DNA of 64,000 bases, taken from assembly GCA_018857735.1 (NCBI GenBank), contig JABMCL010002785.1:92001-156000 (forward strand), read 5' to 3'. The notes under the pieces are model-generated. The model saw nothing but the letters and a program-made list of their open reading frames with translations. It did no database searches and had not been told where the DNA came from. The position numbers and the translations under genes are program-made. Below, piece after piece: positions 13,601 to 28,552 of this stretch (position 1 is its first letter; each line of letters opens with the position of its first letter). This DNA comes from Alviniconcha marisindica (taxonomy: Eukaryota > Mollusca > Gastropoda > Provannidae).

Positions 13601-16600
13601 TGTGTTTGACCTGCTTGGTAACTGGGCCTTACAACTGTGATAGTGTTGATCACTTTTGTATAGCGCTATCAGCTGCAACAGCGTGTTTGACCCGCTTGGT
13701 AAATGGGGCCTTACAACTGTGATAGTGTTGATCACTTTTGTATAGCGCTATCAGCTGCAACAGCGTGTTTGACCTGCCTGGTAACTGGGCCTTATGACTG
13801 TGATAGTGTTGATCACTTTTGTATAGCGCTATCAGCTGCAACAGCGTGTTTGACCCGCTTGGTAACTGGGCCTTATGACTGTGATAGTGTTGATCACTTT
13901 TGTATAGTGCTATCAGCTGCAACAGCATGTTTGACCTGCCTGGTAACTGGGCCTTAAGACTGTTATAATGTTGTTGTTGTTGATCACTTTTGTATAGCAC
14001 TATCAGCTGCAACAGTGTGTTTGACCTGCTTGGTAACTGGGCCTTACAACTGTCATAGTGTTGATCACTTTTGTATAGCGCTATCAGCTGCAACAGTGTG
14101 TTTGACCTGCCTGGTAACTGGGGCCTTACAACTGTCATAGTGTTGTTGTTCTTGATCACTTTTGTATAGCGCTATCAGCTGCAACGGTGTGTTTGACCCG
14201 CCTGGTAACTGGGCCGTAAACTGTGATAGTGTTGTTGTTGTTGATCACTTTTGTGTGGTGCTATTCTCCACTCTTGGACAGACTCACTGCACACTTGTTG
14301 CATGTGATTCTGAATGAGTGACTAGCCTTTTTATCGTGCATTTTTGAATACCCATCCAAGTGGTGTACTTACACTACAGTGCTATCTGGCTGGTGCATGG
14401 CTGGTTGGATGCTGTTCAAATGAAGTTATTATTTTTATTATTATTATTCATAGCTTTTGTATAGCGCTATTCTCTGCTCTCAACCAGACTCACTGCGCAC
14501 ATGTCACATCTGATTCTGAACGAGTGGCTATCCTTTTATAGCGCGTATTATTAATATCCACGGAAGTGGTGTGCTGGCAGCGCTCTTTGGCTGCTGCATG
14601 GCTGGAGCCACGTGAAATGCTGCCGTCTCAGCGCAAGTTCTGTGAATACCATTTCAACCATGCACCAGTTTACAGTGCCACTTCCATCAAAGCCACACAA
14701 ACAACCCAGAAAAAGAGCACTGAATTCTTCCTGTAATTAAAGTTTACACCCATTCACTTTGGACCTGGACTGGAAAGCCTCTTTTGCCTCAGCTGATCCA
14801 GCTTAGCGTGACTCAAGGCTCTTATCAGACATTGCCAGTAATTGTGGTTGTGTCACACACTGCTTGCTCTGTACTCACTCAAAACATTTGTTCTTGATGC
14901 CTTGATCGGCATCATTACCTTCATCATTACGTTTATCTTAACGTCTTTGATGGATTCTGGTTACCTGCATTATTATACTTAGCTTGTCTTTGAGAGACTC
15001 TGTATGCTTACATTATTACGCTTACCTTGCCTTTGAGAGATTCTCTATGCCTGCGCTACTACACTTACCTCGTCTTTGAGAGATTCTGTCTACCTGCATT
15101 ATTATGTGTGTCTTTGAGAGATTCTGTTTACCTGCATGGTTACGCTTACCTTGTCTTTGAGAGATCTGTATGTCTGTCTTGCCAGCCTTGTCTTTGAGAG
15201 ATTATGTATGCCTGCATTATTACATTTATGTTTGAGAGATTCTGTATACCTGCATTATTACATTTATGCTTACCTTGTCTTTGAGAGATTCTGTATGCCT
15301 GCATTATTACACTTATGCTTACCTTGTGTTTGAGAGATTCTGTATGCCTGCATTATTACACTAATGCTTACCTGGTCTTTGAGAGATTCTGTCTTCATCT
15401 GCAGTTCAGCCACAGTTTTCTCCCTGTCTGCACACCGCCTCTCCAAGTCAAATATTTTGTCGCTCAGCACTGCTACTTGGGCCTTCAGCTCTTCCGACTC
15501 CACCTCCACCTGCACGATCTTTGTGACCACCTGCAAATGCAATCGACCGTGAAACAAAATAGGGTCATCAAATAAGGCAACTGGGTTTTCAGCTTTTACT
15601 CCCAAATGAAAGATTTACTGGTAAATCATTTGCAGTCAGGCTACAGAACACAGTAGTATCATTAACAAAGGCTACACAGACTGTTCCTTTTCAGGCTTTT
15701 AGATTCCACCACTACCTGTACAGTCTTGGCTACTACCTGCAATCAGGCCATAAAACACAGTAGTATATGTGGAATGTCCCTTTTCAGGCTTTTGGATTCC
15801 ACCACTACCTGTACAGTCTTGGCTACCACCTGCGATCACACCACGAAATACAACAACGCCATCAACCATGGTTACTTGATTTGCCGCTGACCCTGTCTGT
15901 GCCAGTACAAATTGTACATAATGGCAAATACCAGTGCCACGCACATAGCAGCAAGCTACATAATTATACCAGTACAAATTGTACATAATGGCAAATACCA
16001 GTGCCACGCACATAGCAGCAAGCTGCATAATTATACCAGTACAAATTGTACATAATGGCAAATACCAGTGCCACGCACATAGCAGCAAGCTGCATAATTA
16101 TACCAGTACAAATTGTACATAATGGCAAATACCAGTGCCACGCACATAGCAGCAAGCTGCATAATTATACCAGTACAAATTGTACATAATGGCAAATACC
16201 AGTGCCACGCACATAGCAGCAAGCTACATAATTATACCAGTACAAATTGTACATAATGGCAAATACCAGTGCCACGCACATAGCAGCAAGCTGCATAATT
16301 ATACCAGTACAAATTTACATAATGGCAAATACCATGCCACGCACATGCGCAAGCATGCATAAGACTTATGACCATCAGAATGCAAAAAATAAAATTATAC
16401 CATACAATGCCAGCTGTCATGCTACCTGGCTGCTAACAAGAGCTACAAAAAGAAAGAGCATACGCAACTCTTATGAAAGTACATAACTGGACAAATAGCT
16501 CAGAATCAGGACAGACAGAAGCTCAATAGACAGAAAGCTAGGACTAGACAGAAGACTACAACTAGACAGGGCTCAGACAAGAAGAAGGCCTACAGACAAG

Positions 16601-19600
16601 ACAGAAAGAGCTACAGGACAAGACAGAAAGAGCTACAGGACTAGACAGAAAGAGCTACAGGACAAGACAGAAAGAGCTACAGGACAAGACAGAAAGAGCT
16701 ACAGGACAAGACAGAAAGAGCTACAGGACAAGACAGAAAGAGCTACAGGAAAAAGACAGAAAGAGCTACAGGACAGACAGAAAGAGCTACAGGACAAGAC
16801 AGAAAGAGCTACAGGACAGACAGAAAGAGCTACAGGACAAGACAGAAAGAGCTACAGGACAAGACAGAAAGAGCTACAGGACTAGACAGAAAGAGCTACA
16901 GGACAAGACAGAAAGAGCTACAGGACAAGACAGAAAGAGCTACAGGACTAGACAGAAAGACGCTACAGGACAAGACAGAAAGAGCTACAGGACAAGACAG
17001 AAAGAGCTACAGGACTAGACAGAAAGAGCTACAGGACAAGACAGAAAGAGCTACAGGACAAAGAAAAAAACAGAAAGAGCTACAGGACTAGACAGAAAGA
17101 GCTACAGGACTAGACAGAAAGAGCTACAGGACAGACAGAAAGAGCTACAGACAGACAGAAAGAGCTACAGGACTAGACAGAAAGAGCTACAGGACAAGAC
17201 AGAAAGAGCTACAGGACTAGACAGAAAGAGCTACAGGACTAGACAGAAAGAGCTACAGGACAAGACAGAAAGAGCTACAGGACAAGACAGAAAGAGCTAC
17301 AGGACAAGACAGAAAGAGCTACAGGACAAGACAGAAAGAGCTACAGGACAAGACAGAAAGAGCTACAGGACTAGACAGAAAGAGCTACAGGACTAGACAG
17401 AAAGAGCTACAGGACTAGACAGAAGAACAGAGATAGAAGAGAAATGACAGCCCTGAGATTTCAGACAGGGGAGAGACATCAGACCTCCCCAGCCTTCCTT
17501 GGGCTGTCAAAAAAAGGGCTGGTGCAGGTTCCACAAAGCACTGACAGGGCAGCAGGCACTTCCTGCAGATCGAAACACAACATGAGTCACCTATCATTGG
17601 CGGGAGCTGCCGCAAGTATCATTTTTGTCGCGACAATTATTTTGTTGCGACAAAAGTATGCTTGTTGCGACAAAACGTTTGTCACAACAAACATATTTTT
17701 GTCATGACAAATATTTGTCGTGACAAGCTTACTTTTGTCACGACAAACACGACAAAACACATCTTTTGTCGTGATAAAAGTATACTTGTCACAACAAAAG
17801 TTTTGTCGTGGCAAGCATACTCTTGTCACAACAAAAGATGTGTTTTGTTGCAAGAAACATGTGTTTGTTGTGACAAACATGTGTTTGTCGCGACAAAACT
17901 TTTGTTGCGACAAAAATGATACTTGTGGCAGCTCCTGCCAATGATAGTGACCAGCCCAACAATAATTCAAGGGAGAGACTCACGTCGGGATCCTTTGCCT
18001 GCAGGGCTGTCCACTTGGCCTGCAGATCTTTCAGCTGTTGAGCCGTCCTGCATTTTTCTGCGTGGGCGCCAGAGATTTCTGCACGCATGGTCGATTCCTT
18101 CTCCTGCCAAGACGCATGGTGCTCCTTGAGGGAGGAGACTCTGTAGGGAGATTGAAAACCAGTTGAATCCAAGGAAACGGTCTTTGATTGTTTTGTTCAC
18201 AACTGCTAGTTATGGAGTGAGAGGCACTTCATGAAAAAGAAAAAAAAGTCCACACAATTTTTTTTTTTTAAACATATGACCAAACAGGAGTTCAGACTGC
18301 ACGCACAAATGCTGTGCATGTCAGCAAAACAGAATCATGCGCAACATGACAATGCATGTGAGGTTCTGAAGTGTAAATGCAGTGAACAGAGGCCTTGTAA
18401 CAGACCATTTCCAGAAATTAAAGGGGAGAAAACTGAGCAGTGTTTTCTTTACAGTGACAGAGTTGCGCTCCCTGATGGGCAGGACACCCTTTGCCCTTTC
18501 TCCTTCGCTATACACTTAAAAAATAGAGGCGGTCCCACCAAATCCTTATTGGCAGGTCAGCCATCATGCAACACTCAAGAGCATTTACTCCGTACTCTCC
18601 TCAGCTTTTCTGAACACAGTCTGCTCACTAACACAGAATCTCAACCGGGTCAAACATATTTCTGAACACAGTCTGCTCACTAACACAGAATCTCAACCTG
18701 GTCAAACGTATTTCTGAACACAGTCTGCTCACTAACACAGAATCTCAACCGGGTCAAACATATTTCTGAACACAGTCTGCTCACTAACACAGAATCTCAA
18801 CCGGGTCAAACATATTTCTGAACACAGTCTGCTCACTAACACAGAATCTCAACCGGGTCAAACATATTTCTGAACACAGTCTGCTCACTAACACAGAATC
18901 TCAACCGGGTCAAACATATTTCTGAACACAGTCTGCTCACTAACACAGAATCTCAACCGGGTCAAACATATTTCTGAACACAGTCTGCTCACTAACACAG
19001 AATCTCAACCGGGTCAAACATATTTCTGAACACAGTCTGCTCACTAACACAGAATCTCAACCGGGTCAAACATATTTCTGCAATTCAAAATAACAGATTG
19101 ATTTAAAGCTCCTCAGTAACATTGTCAATAACCCTGTCAATAACAGCGATTTCAAAACTAATCACATGGAAAAACCCAAACATGGGAGAGCGTGGGTGGT
19201 ACCTATTGTACAGCTGGTGAAGCCGCTGTTCAGCATTCTGCTTCTCTGCCTGTGCCAGGGAGATTTCCACCCTCAGGTCTGATTCCTGCTCTTTCCTCTC
19301 CGTCTCCTTCTGCTGCAGTGATGCTTGTGACGCAGACAGGCTGCTGCGGAGCTGTTTATTTTCATCTTCAAGCCGCTGGAAAACAAAACTCAGTTTGAGA
19401 AAGCAAAAAACAAAACTCAGTTTGAGAAAGCAAAAAACAAAACTCAGTTTGAGAAAGCTCTTTCATAATCATCAGTACTACCCACCTTCCATATGGATAC
19501 ACAGCACCTGGGTGTTACTGACACAATTCCATGGATACACAGCACCTGGGTGTTACTGACACAATTCCATGGATACACAGCACCTGGGTGTTACTGACAC

Positions 19601-21365
19601 AATTCCATGGATACACAGCACCTGGGTGTTACTGACACAATTCCATGGAGACACGGCACCTGGGTGTTACTGACACAATTCCATGGAGACACGGCACCTG
19701 GGTGTTACTGACACAATTCCATGGATACATAGCACCTGGGTGTTACTGACACAATTCCATGGAGACATGGCACCTGGGTGTTACTGACACAATTCCACGG
19801 AGACACGGCACCTGGGTGTTACTGACACAATTCCATGGAGACACGGCACCTGGGTGTTACTGACACAATTCCATGGAGACACGGCACCTGGGTGTTACTG
19901 ACACAATTCCATGGATACACGGCGCCTGGGTGTTACTGACACAATTCCATGGAGACACGGCACTTGGGTGTTACTGACACAATTCCATGGATACACGGCA
20001 CCTGGGTGTTACTGACACAATTCCATGGATACACGGCACCTGGGTGTTACTGACACAATTCCATGGATACACGGCACCTGGGTGTTACTGACACAATTCC
20101 ATGGATACACGGCACCTGGGTGTTACTGACACAATTCCATGGATACACGGCACCTGGGTGTTAGTGATGATTTCATGGATATGTAGCATAGCACCGGGGT
20201 GTTAGTGATGATTTCATGGATATGTAGCATAGCACCTGGGTGTTACTGACGATTTCATGGATACATAGCACATGGGTGTTACTGACGATTTCATGGATAT
20301 GTAGCATCTGGGTGTTACTGATGATTTCATGGATACGCAGCATAGCGCCTGGGTGTTACTGACAATTTCATGGATACGTAGCACCTGGGTGTTACTGATG
20401 ATTTCATGGATATGTAGCATCCCTGGGTTTACTGATTATTTCATGGATACGTAGCATGGCACCTGGGTGTTACTGACAATTTCATGGATACGTAGCACCT
20501 GGGTGTTACTGACAATTTCATGGATACTAGCATAGCACCTGGGTGTTACTGATGATTTCATGGATACATAGCATAGCACCTGGGTTTACTGATTATTTCA
20601 TGGATACGTAGCACGGCACCTGGGTGTTACTGACAATTTCATGGATACGTAGCATAGCACCTGGGTGATAATGATGATTTCATGAATATGTAGCATAGCA
20701 GCAGGGTGTTTCTGATGATTTCATGGATACATAGCACCTGGGTGTTACTGATGATTTCATGGATACATAGCATAGCACCTGGGTGTTACTGATGATTTCA
20801 TGGATACGTAGCACCTGGGTGTTACTGGCATGGCCTTATGAATACATGGCCCCTGATAAAGTGGTAACTGGTTGTATGTATATCAGTGGTACCTACTCTC
20901 TCTTTAGGAACCTCAGTTCTACCAGGTTCAGTTTAAATTTCTCTCTCTGCCTTCCACTCTAACAGATTTCCCATCCTCACCCTCAGCTCTTCGGCCTGCG
21001 GACTGTAGCTGACGGACGGGTTGCGTGCATAGAAGCGGTGAAGGCTGGAAACCTCGGCGGCCAAGCGGCGGTTCTCTGCCTGAACCTTCTCCAGCTGTTT
21101 CTCCGTGTCGGTGCTGCAGCTGCCCGTGCTCCCCTCACTGACCGTCTGTGAAACAAAACCACACCAGCTGCACAGCAACACGACTGAGGCAGTGGCCTGT
21201 GTCTCCTTCAGTCCAGGACAAAGCTTGCTGACAAAAGCTCCCAGGACAGAAATTCCTGGGACCTATTGATGAAGGCCGATTTTGCCTGAGCAGCTTGCGT
21301 CCATATAAATGTGTGTGTGTGTGTGTGTATTTTTTTTTGCGTGTGTGTGTGTGCATGTGTATGAA

Positions 21366-21414
<49 letters not shown>

Positions 21415-24400
21415 TGTTATTGTAAAGCACCATGTAATCCCACTTTGTGTGGTAGATGGGCACTATAGGAATTTCCTTTACCTTTATTATCATTATATTA
21501 CCGCATGTGGACCAGCTAATGTCTGCTTGTCATGGTGTACCTGTCTAGTGTTATGGTGTACCTGTCCAATGCTGTGGTGTACCTGTCCAATGTCGTGGTG
21601 TATGTACCTGTCCAATGTTGTGGTGTACTTGTCCAGTGTCATGGTATACCTGTCCAGTGTAATGGTATAACTGTCCAATGTCATGACATACCTGTCCAAT
21701 GTTGTGGTGTACCTGTCCAATGTCATGGTGCACCTGTTCAGTGGTGTGATATACCTGTCCAATGTCATGGTGTACCTGTCCAATGTCATGATGTATCTGT
21801 TCAATGTTGTGGTTTACCTGTCCAATGTTACGGTGTACCTGTTCAATGTTGTGATGGACCTGTCCAATGTCATGGTATATTGTCCATTGTTGTGGTGTAC
21901 CTGTCCAATGTCATGGTGTACCTGTCCAATGTCATGGTGTACCTGTCCAGTGTCATGGTGTACCTGTCCAGTGTCGTGGTGTACCTGTCCAATGTCATGG
22001 TGTACCTGTCCAGTGTCATGGTGTACCTGTCCAATGTTGTGGTGCATCTGTCCAATGTCATGGTGTACCTGTCCAGTGTCATGGTGTACCTGTCCAGCAT
22101 CATGGTGTACCTGTCCAGTGTCATGGTGTACCTGTCCAGCATCATGGTGTACCTGTCCAGTGTCATGGTGTACCTGTCCAGTGTCATGGTGTACCTGTCC
22201 AATGTCATGGTGTACCTGTCCAGTGTCATGGTGTACCTGTCCAGCGTCATGGTGTACCTGTCCAGCGTCATGGTGTACCTGTCCAGTGTTCTCCTTGTCT
22301 TCTCCATGCAGTCGCAGAGCTGCGTCTCTCTCCACCAGAGATTTCTGCAGTGCCGCTATCTTCTCTACGTGCTGCGACTGGCACAGGTCCAGCTGTCCCT
22401 GTCAACACAGGAATGCATTCAGTGAAAGAACACCAAGTCTTTATGGATACATAGATCTATATGTGTTTGTTTTTCCCCGAAGCTTCCCACATCTGCTGTC
22501 ATGCTGGCTAGCACTCAGTTCAGAATCTGATTCTGCTCAGTGCTGTGGTTGGACTGCTCTGCCTGGTGGAAAATCTGGTACGAAAGTAAACACGGTGCTT
22601 AATGTCCACAGAAACCATAGGGCTTATTAGGGATGGGGAGAAGGGGGCAGGGGGTACGGAGGTGGGGAGGAGAGAAAATCCGGACTGAAGTCTGGTCTTT
22701 TAAATGGCGGAGAGCAAAAATGTGCAAGCTGGTGTGTCAGCTTCCCACCACGCATGTAAAGACCCTTTGGCAGTTGAAAATGGAAGAAGACCTGGGAAAG
22801 TCTTGCTTGCTGTGGTGGAACCGATACCCTTCTCAGCTGTGGCAGAACTAATACCATTCTCCAGCGCAACACAACAAAGCACACTGTATGGACACACACA
22901 TGCACATTGATCAGGATTGGGTAGCACCGTACTATGACTGCTTACTTTCCACGCAGACAGCAAGCCAACTTTCTCACAAAGGACAATCAGGATATCTTTC
23001 CACACAGACAGCAAGCCAACTTTCTCACAAAGGATAATCAGGATATCTTTCCACACAGACAGCAAGCCAACTTTCTCACAAAGGACAATCAGGATATATT
23101 TCCACACAGACAGCAAGCCAACTTTCTCACAAAGGATAATCAGGTATCTATTTTTATACAGAAAGCAAGCCAATTTTAGCACAAGGGATAATCAGGTGTA
23201 AGTTTCCACATGGAGAGCAAGCCAATTTGGCACAAGGGACAACTGGGTTAGTGTGCACAAAAGGCACAAACTGGGCCACCCATGAAAAGACCCACAGCAG
23301 AACTTGCAGTAATCCTGTTTTGCTGGAGAGGCAGTCAGAATGAGCAGAGCAGAGAAGGTGGCACTGTGGTTAGTGGGAGTGATCCCGCTGCAGAGGGTTG
23401 GTCAGTCTCTAAGTCACTTCTAATCCCTCAGTGGAACACACCTCTCCATGCCAGCGGCTAATCTCACCAAAGGGTTTCTTTTTTTACAAAACAAAAGAAG
23501 AAAGCTCAGAACAAAGAGATTAGCTGCATATGAACGGTGAGCTGAAGGCATCAACTTACAGGATTAATATGACTGGCTTGGATCCAGACACAGTGAAAGG
23601 ACTTGGTGTAATGATAATACTTAATAGTGGTCATTTCGAAAGCTCTGTATCTCACTGACAAGGGTGAGCAAACTGTGCTTTACAAAGCCAACAGAAACGT
23701 ATACATAAAACCTCAAATACAATAATTAATATTAATATATAAACATAATATTGTATTCCTCTCACAGTATAGCTGCTGGTCTGAATGTAGCACACATTCT
23801 AATGATGTCTTCAGCAGACCAGCTGCTCTACCCCCCCCCCCCATAGAACTGTACAGTGTATGTGAATGTATGTTGATGTTGCTGGTCTGAATGTGAATGG
23901 TGCTCACACACTAACTATGTCTTCAGCAGACCAGCTGCTCTCCCCCCCCCCCCCCCCCCCACCACCCTGACCAATAGAATGAATTGTACAGTGTGAGTAT
24001 ATGAATGGACTGAATGGATACTCACACTGCTGGTCTATAAAGTATAATTACATAAACTGAATCTTAAACGTTTTTTATTTAAAGGTGTCAGTCCAGGGTT
24101 TCCATCCTGTTGGATGTGGATTTCCGTTTGCAGTGTGCAGCGGTGCTAACGGATAGGTTATGTACCGAGGGTTTTCCAAAGGCAGCCTCAGCTTCTGACA
24201 CCGACAACAGAAACCGGTCTACTGACACCGACAACAGAAACCGGTCTACTGACCAGCCCCTTGTGCAGCTCCTGGGCTCCCAGTCACAGCAAAATGAACA
24301 CTTGTTCACAGCTCTAGAACTCTTGGCTAACAGCCTACGTAAGGAAGGCTGGTGTAAAGCACTCTCTCCAAGCCTTCAGCCCAGCAGCCCTTGTAGGGCT

Positions 24401-25785
24401 AATTTCAGTCCATGATAGGAGGATGCACATGAATCACCAACCGCTACAACCATAACCAACAGGTGATGATCACTCAAAGTGCACAGTGGTAAGGAACACA
24501 TGACGGCCACACAGTGGTAAGGAACACATGACGGTCACACAGTGGTAAGGGACACATGACGGTCACACAGTGGTAAGGAACACATGACGGTCACACAGTG
24601 GTAAGGGACACATGACGGTCACACAGTGGTAAGGAACACATGACGGTCACACAGTGGTAAGGGACACATGACGGTCACACAGTGGTAAGGAACACATGAT
24701 GGTCACAGTGGTAAGGAACACATGACGGTCACACAGTGGTAAGGAACACATGATGGTCACACAGTGGTAAGGAACACATGATGGTTACTCAAAGACAGTG
24801 CACAATGGTAAGGAACACATGACGGTCATACAGTGGTAAGGAACACATGACAGTTACTCAAAGTGCCCAATGGTAAGGAACACATGATGGTCGCACAGTG
24901 GTAAGGAATACAAGACAGACACAGTGGTAAGGAACACATGACGGTTACTCAAAGCACACAATGGTAAGGAACACATGACGGTTACTCAAAGCACACAATG
25001 GTAAAGAACACATGACGGTTACTCAAAGCACACAATGGTAAAGAACACATGACGGTTACTCAAAGCACACAATGGTAAAGAACACATGATGGTTACTCAA
25101 AGCACACAATGGTAAAGAACACATGGCGGTTACTCCAAGCACACGATGGTATGGAACACATGACGGTCACACAGTAGTAAGGAACACATGACAGTCACAC
25201 GATGGTAAGGAACACATGACGGTCACAGTGGTAAGGAACACATGACGGTCACACAGTGGTAAGGAACACATGACGGTCACACAGTAGTAAGGAACACATG
25301 ACGGTCACACAGTGGTAAGGAACACATGATGGTCACACAGTGGTAAGGGACACATGATGGTCACACAGTAGTAAGGAACACATGACGGTCACACAGTGGT
25401 AAGGAACACATGACGGTCACACAGTGGTAAGGCACACATGACGGTCACACAGTGGTAAGGAACACATGACGGTCACACAAAGCAACCCACCTGAGCCTCA
25501 GCCAGCTGAGCCACGAGCTCTGACTTCTCATCCTGCAGACGCCGGATTTCTGACACCAGTGCAGATGTGGTGCTTGTCCCTGAAGGTGCTGTGGCCGTCA
25601 CGGAGGCCAGGTCTGGTGAAGATGGGGAGGATGGGGAGACAGTGGTGGGTAGAGCGGAGGTAGCAGGACGGCGTGAGGCAGACCGGGTGGAGGCGGGGCT
25701 GGTTGTTTCTGAAGCCGTACCTGTGGGACAGGCCAGGTGGAGAGTGAGGCTTTCTTAAAACCAAACAGTAAGCCTGTTGCTGTGA

Positions 25786-25882
<97 letters not shown>

Positions 25883-28499
25883 AGCATGCGTGCATGCATG
25901 TATGCCTGCATGCATGACTGTGGGCAGGGCCAAATGGAGAGTGACTCTTTTTAAAAACCATCAAATCAAACTGTTGCTGTCCAGTGTTAGAAAGGCACCC
26001 TCTTTTCCATGTGTTTTTAAAAACAACTGACAACAAGGCACAACATGCAAGAATACTTATATATGTATATATGTTAACGTAAAGCATGCCTTGTTCCTGT
26101 CCAAACGGGTTTGTTATATATATGTCCTTCGGGTAACATCCACTTTCAGCCCTGTTGGTTCGTGGTCCCCACAGATGTGTGCCCTACATGGGCTTTTCCC
26201 ACTGCACTGACACCATCCTGAACGGAAGTGAACACAGCTGACCATACCATGGATGCGGTCCTCCAGTTGCTGGATGGTCCTCTCATGGTCCTCGATGACG
26301 GCCTGCAGGGAGGAGATGAGGTGGTCGCGGTCAGACAGGTGGGTGGCGTGGGTCTTCTCCAGGACGTGCACCTGCAGTTGCTTGCTGCTCTCGCGGCTCT
26401 CCAGATGCTCCTTGTACTTCTTGTTGTTCTCCGTCAGGTCCTGCGCACATGGCAGGCAAAAAACAGCGTTACAAGCCTAGCTTCTGACTGTTCTCTGTCA
26501 GGTCCTGTATATGCAGCAGGAGAAAATCCGTATTACAATCTTTGTATTTCTGAGTGTTCTCTGTCAGGTCCTGTGTATGCAGCAGGAGAAAATCCGTATT
26601 ACAATCTTTGTATTTCTGAGTGTTCTCTGTTAGGTCCTGTGTATGCAGCAGGAGAAAATTAGTATTACAATCTTTGTATTTCTGAGTGTTCTCTGTCAGG
26701 TCCTGCGTATGCAGCAGGAGAAAATCCGTATTACAATCTTTGTATTTCTGACTGTTCTCTGTCTGGTCTGTTGTACCCAGACGATTAAAGTCCCCTCTGT
26801 TGGGAATCCAGAGCTGCCAAAGGTTGTCCCTTTAAAGCCGGGAGGGAACAGGCAGCAATGTTATATATATAGCTATGCACACTTCAACCACTGCCAGAAA
26901 GGTCTTGCTTATTTCTGCTTTCCTGATCCATTCAACTTCATTTTTCTCCAAATCCTGTCTCCATTCTTTTCCATGTGGTAGGATTAGGTTCTCATGTGGG
27001 ATGACGGCATGAAAGAGGTCACCCTGCTCGTCGTCAGAAGTGACTGATACATGTTCATGTTCACAATTTCCATGCAAGATAAATGGGTTTCAAAACATGT
27101 TTTACTCATTATTGTGCATGAATCAGACATTTACTTGAGATTTGATGAATAAAAATGCTTTGATTTTGTTACTGATGATTTAGTGATTTCTGTTCAGATC
27201 TGGTATTTTAAAAAAAAAGTTGATGTGCGTGGTTCGCGATATCAGGTAATTTCCAGTATTTTATTAGTTAAGATCAGCATATTGGGGGGAGGGGGGGATC
27301 ATTTTTGTTTGACTGGTTCTCAGTCAAGCCAAAAAACCCAAACAAACCCTGCAGCACAGTGAAAGAATGCATGTGGGCAAAAGCTTTGGTGTCCAGGGTA
27401 TCAAACTGAAAAACTACCTATAGTACCCCCCCCCCCCCCTCCTGATTTTTTTACGATGATAACGGGCCAGTACTACAGTGAACACCCCCAGATATAGGCG
27501 CCAGAATAATCGACATGTTGATTGTGGGCCCTTAAATGAAAGAAGAAGAAGAAGCTTTTCTTTCTGAACAAATTCTGTTTGCTTTGCCCCGCTCAACCCT
27601 CTCCTTTAAATGCAGTTTTCACAGTTATTGTTGGAGTGCCAGCAGCCTGTGCTGTGCGCAGCTACTCTAACTTTGCTTGGACTGAGTGATGCCAGAGGAA
27701 ACGTGACTAGTGTTCACTGCTGTGCGCAGCTACAATAACTTTGCTTGGACTGAATGATGCCAGAGGAAACGTGACTAGTGTTCACTGCTGTGCGCAGCTA
27801 CTCTAACTTTGCTTGGACTGAGTGATGCCAGAGGAAACGTGACTAGTGTTCACTGCTGTGCGCAGCTACTCTAACTTTGCTTGGACTGAGTGATGCCAGA
27901 GGAAACGTGACTAGTGTTCACTGCTGTGCGCAGCTACTCTAACTTTGCTTGGACTGAGTGATGCCAGAGGAAACGTGACTAGTGTTCACTGCTGTGCGCA
28001 GCTACAATAACTTTGCTTGGACTGAGTGATGCCAGAGGAAACGTGACTAGTGTTCACTGCTGTGCGCAGCTACAATAACTTTGCTTGGACTGAGTGATGC
28101 CAGAGGAAACGTGACCAGTGTTCACTGCTGTGCGCAGCTACAATAACTTTGCTTGGACTGAGTGATGCCAGAGGAAACGTGACCAGTGTTCACTGCTGTG
28201 CGCAGCTACAATAACTTTGCTTGGACTGAGTGATTCCAGATGAAATCTGACAGCTGTTCCCTGCTGTGGGTGTGTGTGAAGGATAATCAATCGTGAGGCC
28301 ATCTGCATCCAGACCATGAACCCTATTGATTGTGCTGAGAGTGAGAGGCGAGAAATACCCCCGGACAGAAACAGTACATGTAGGACTTTATGGGGTGGTG
28401 TTCTGAAACTGAATCAAGGTGCTATCAGTATCATCAAACATTATTCTCATATAGCATGCTGACTTAAAGAAAAGAATGGTAAATATAAATAGTGCATGA

Positions 28500-28552
<53 letters not shown>

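Noticed and set aside
16490..17425. CRISPR-like regular repeat array (22-bp units)
   Set aside because: No spacers of unique sequence, eukaryotic intron setting; a plain minisatellite.
18231..18665. Plus-strand frame of 144 codons
   Set aside because: No motif, runs into the 52-bp array, lies antisense within a kinesin intron.
21493..22630. Plus-strand frames of about 300 codons with a repeating VYLSNVM or CTCPVSW pattern
   Set aside because: Produced by the 21-bp array, open in all frames, and opposite to kinesin exon 5.
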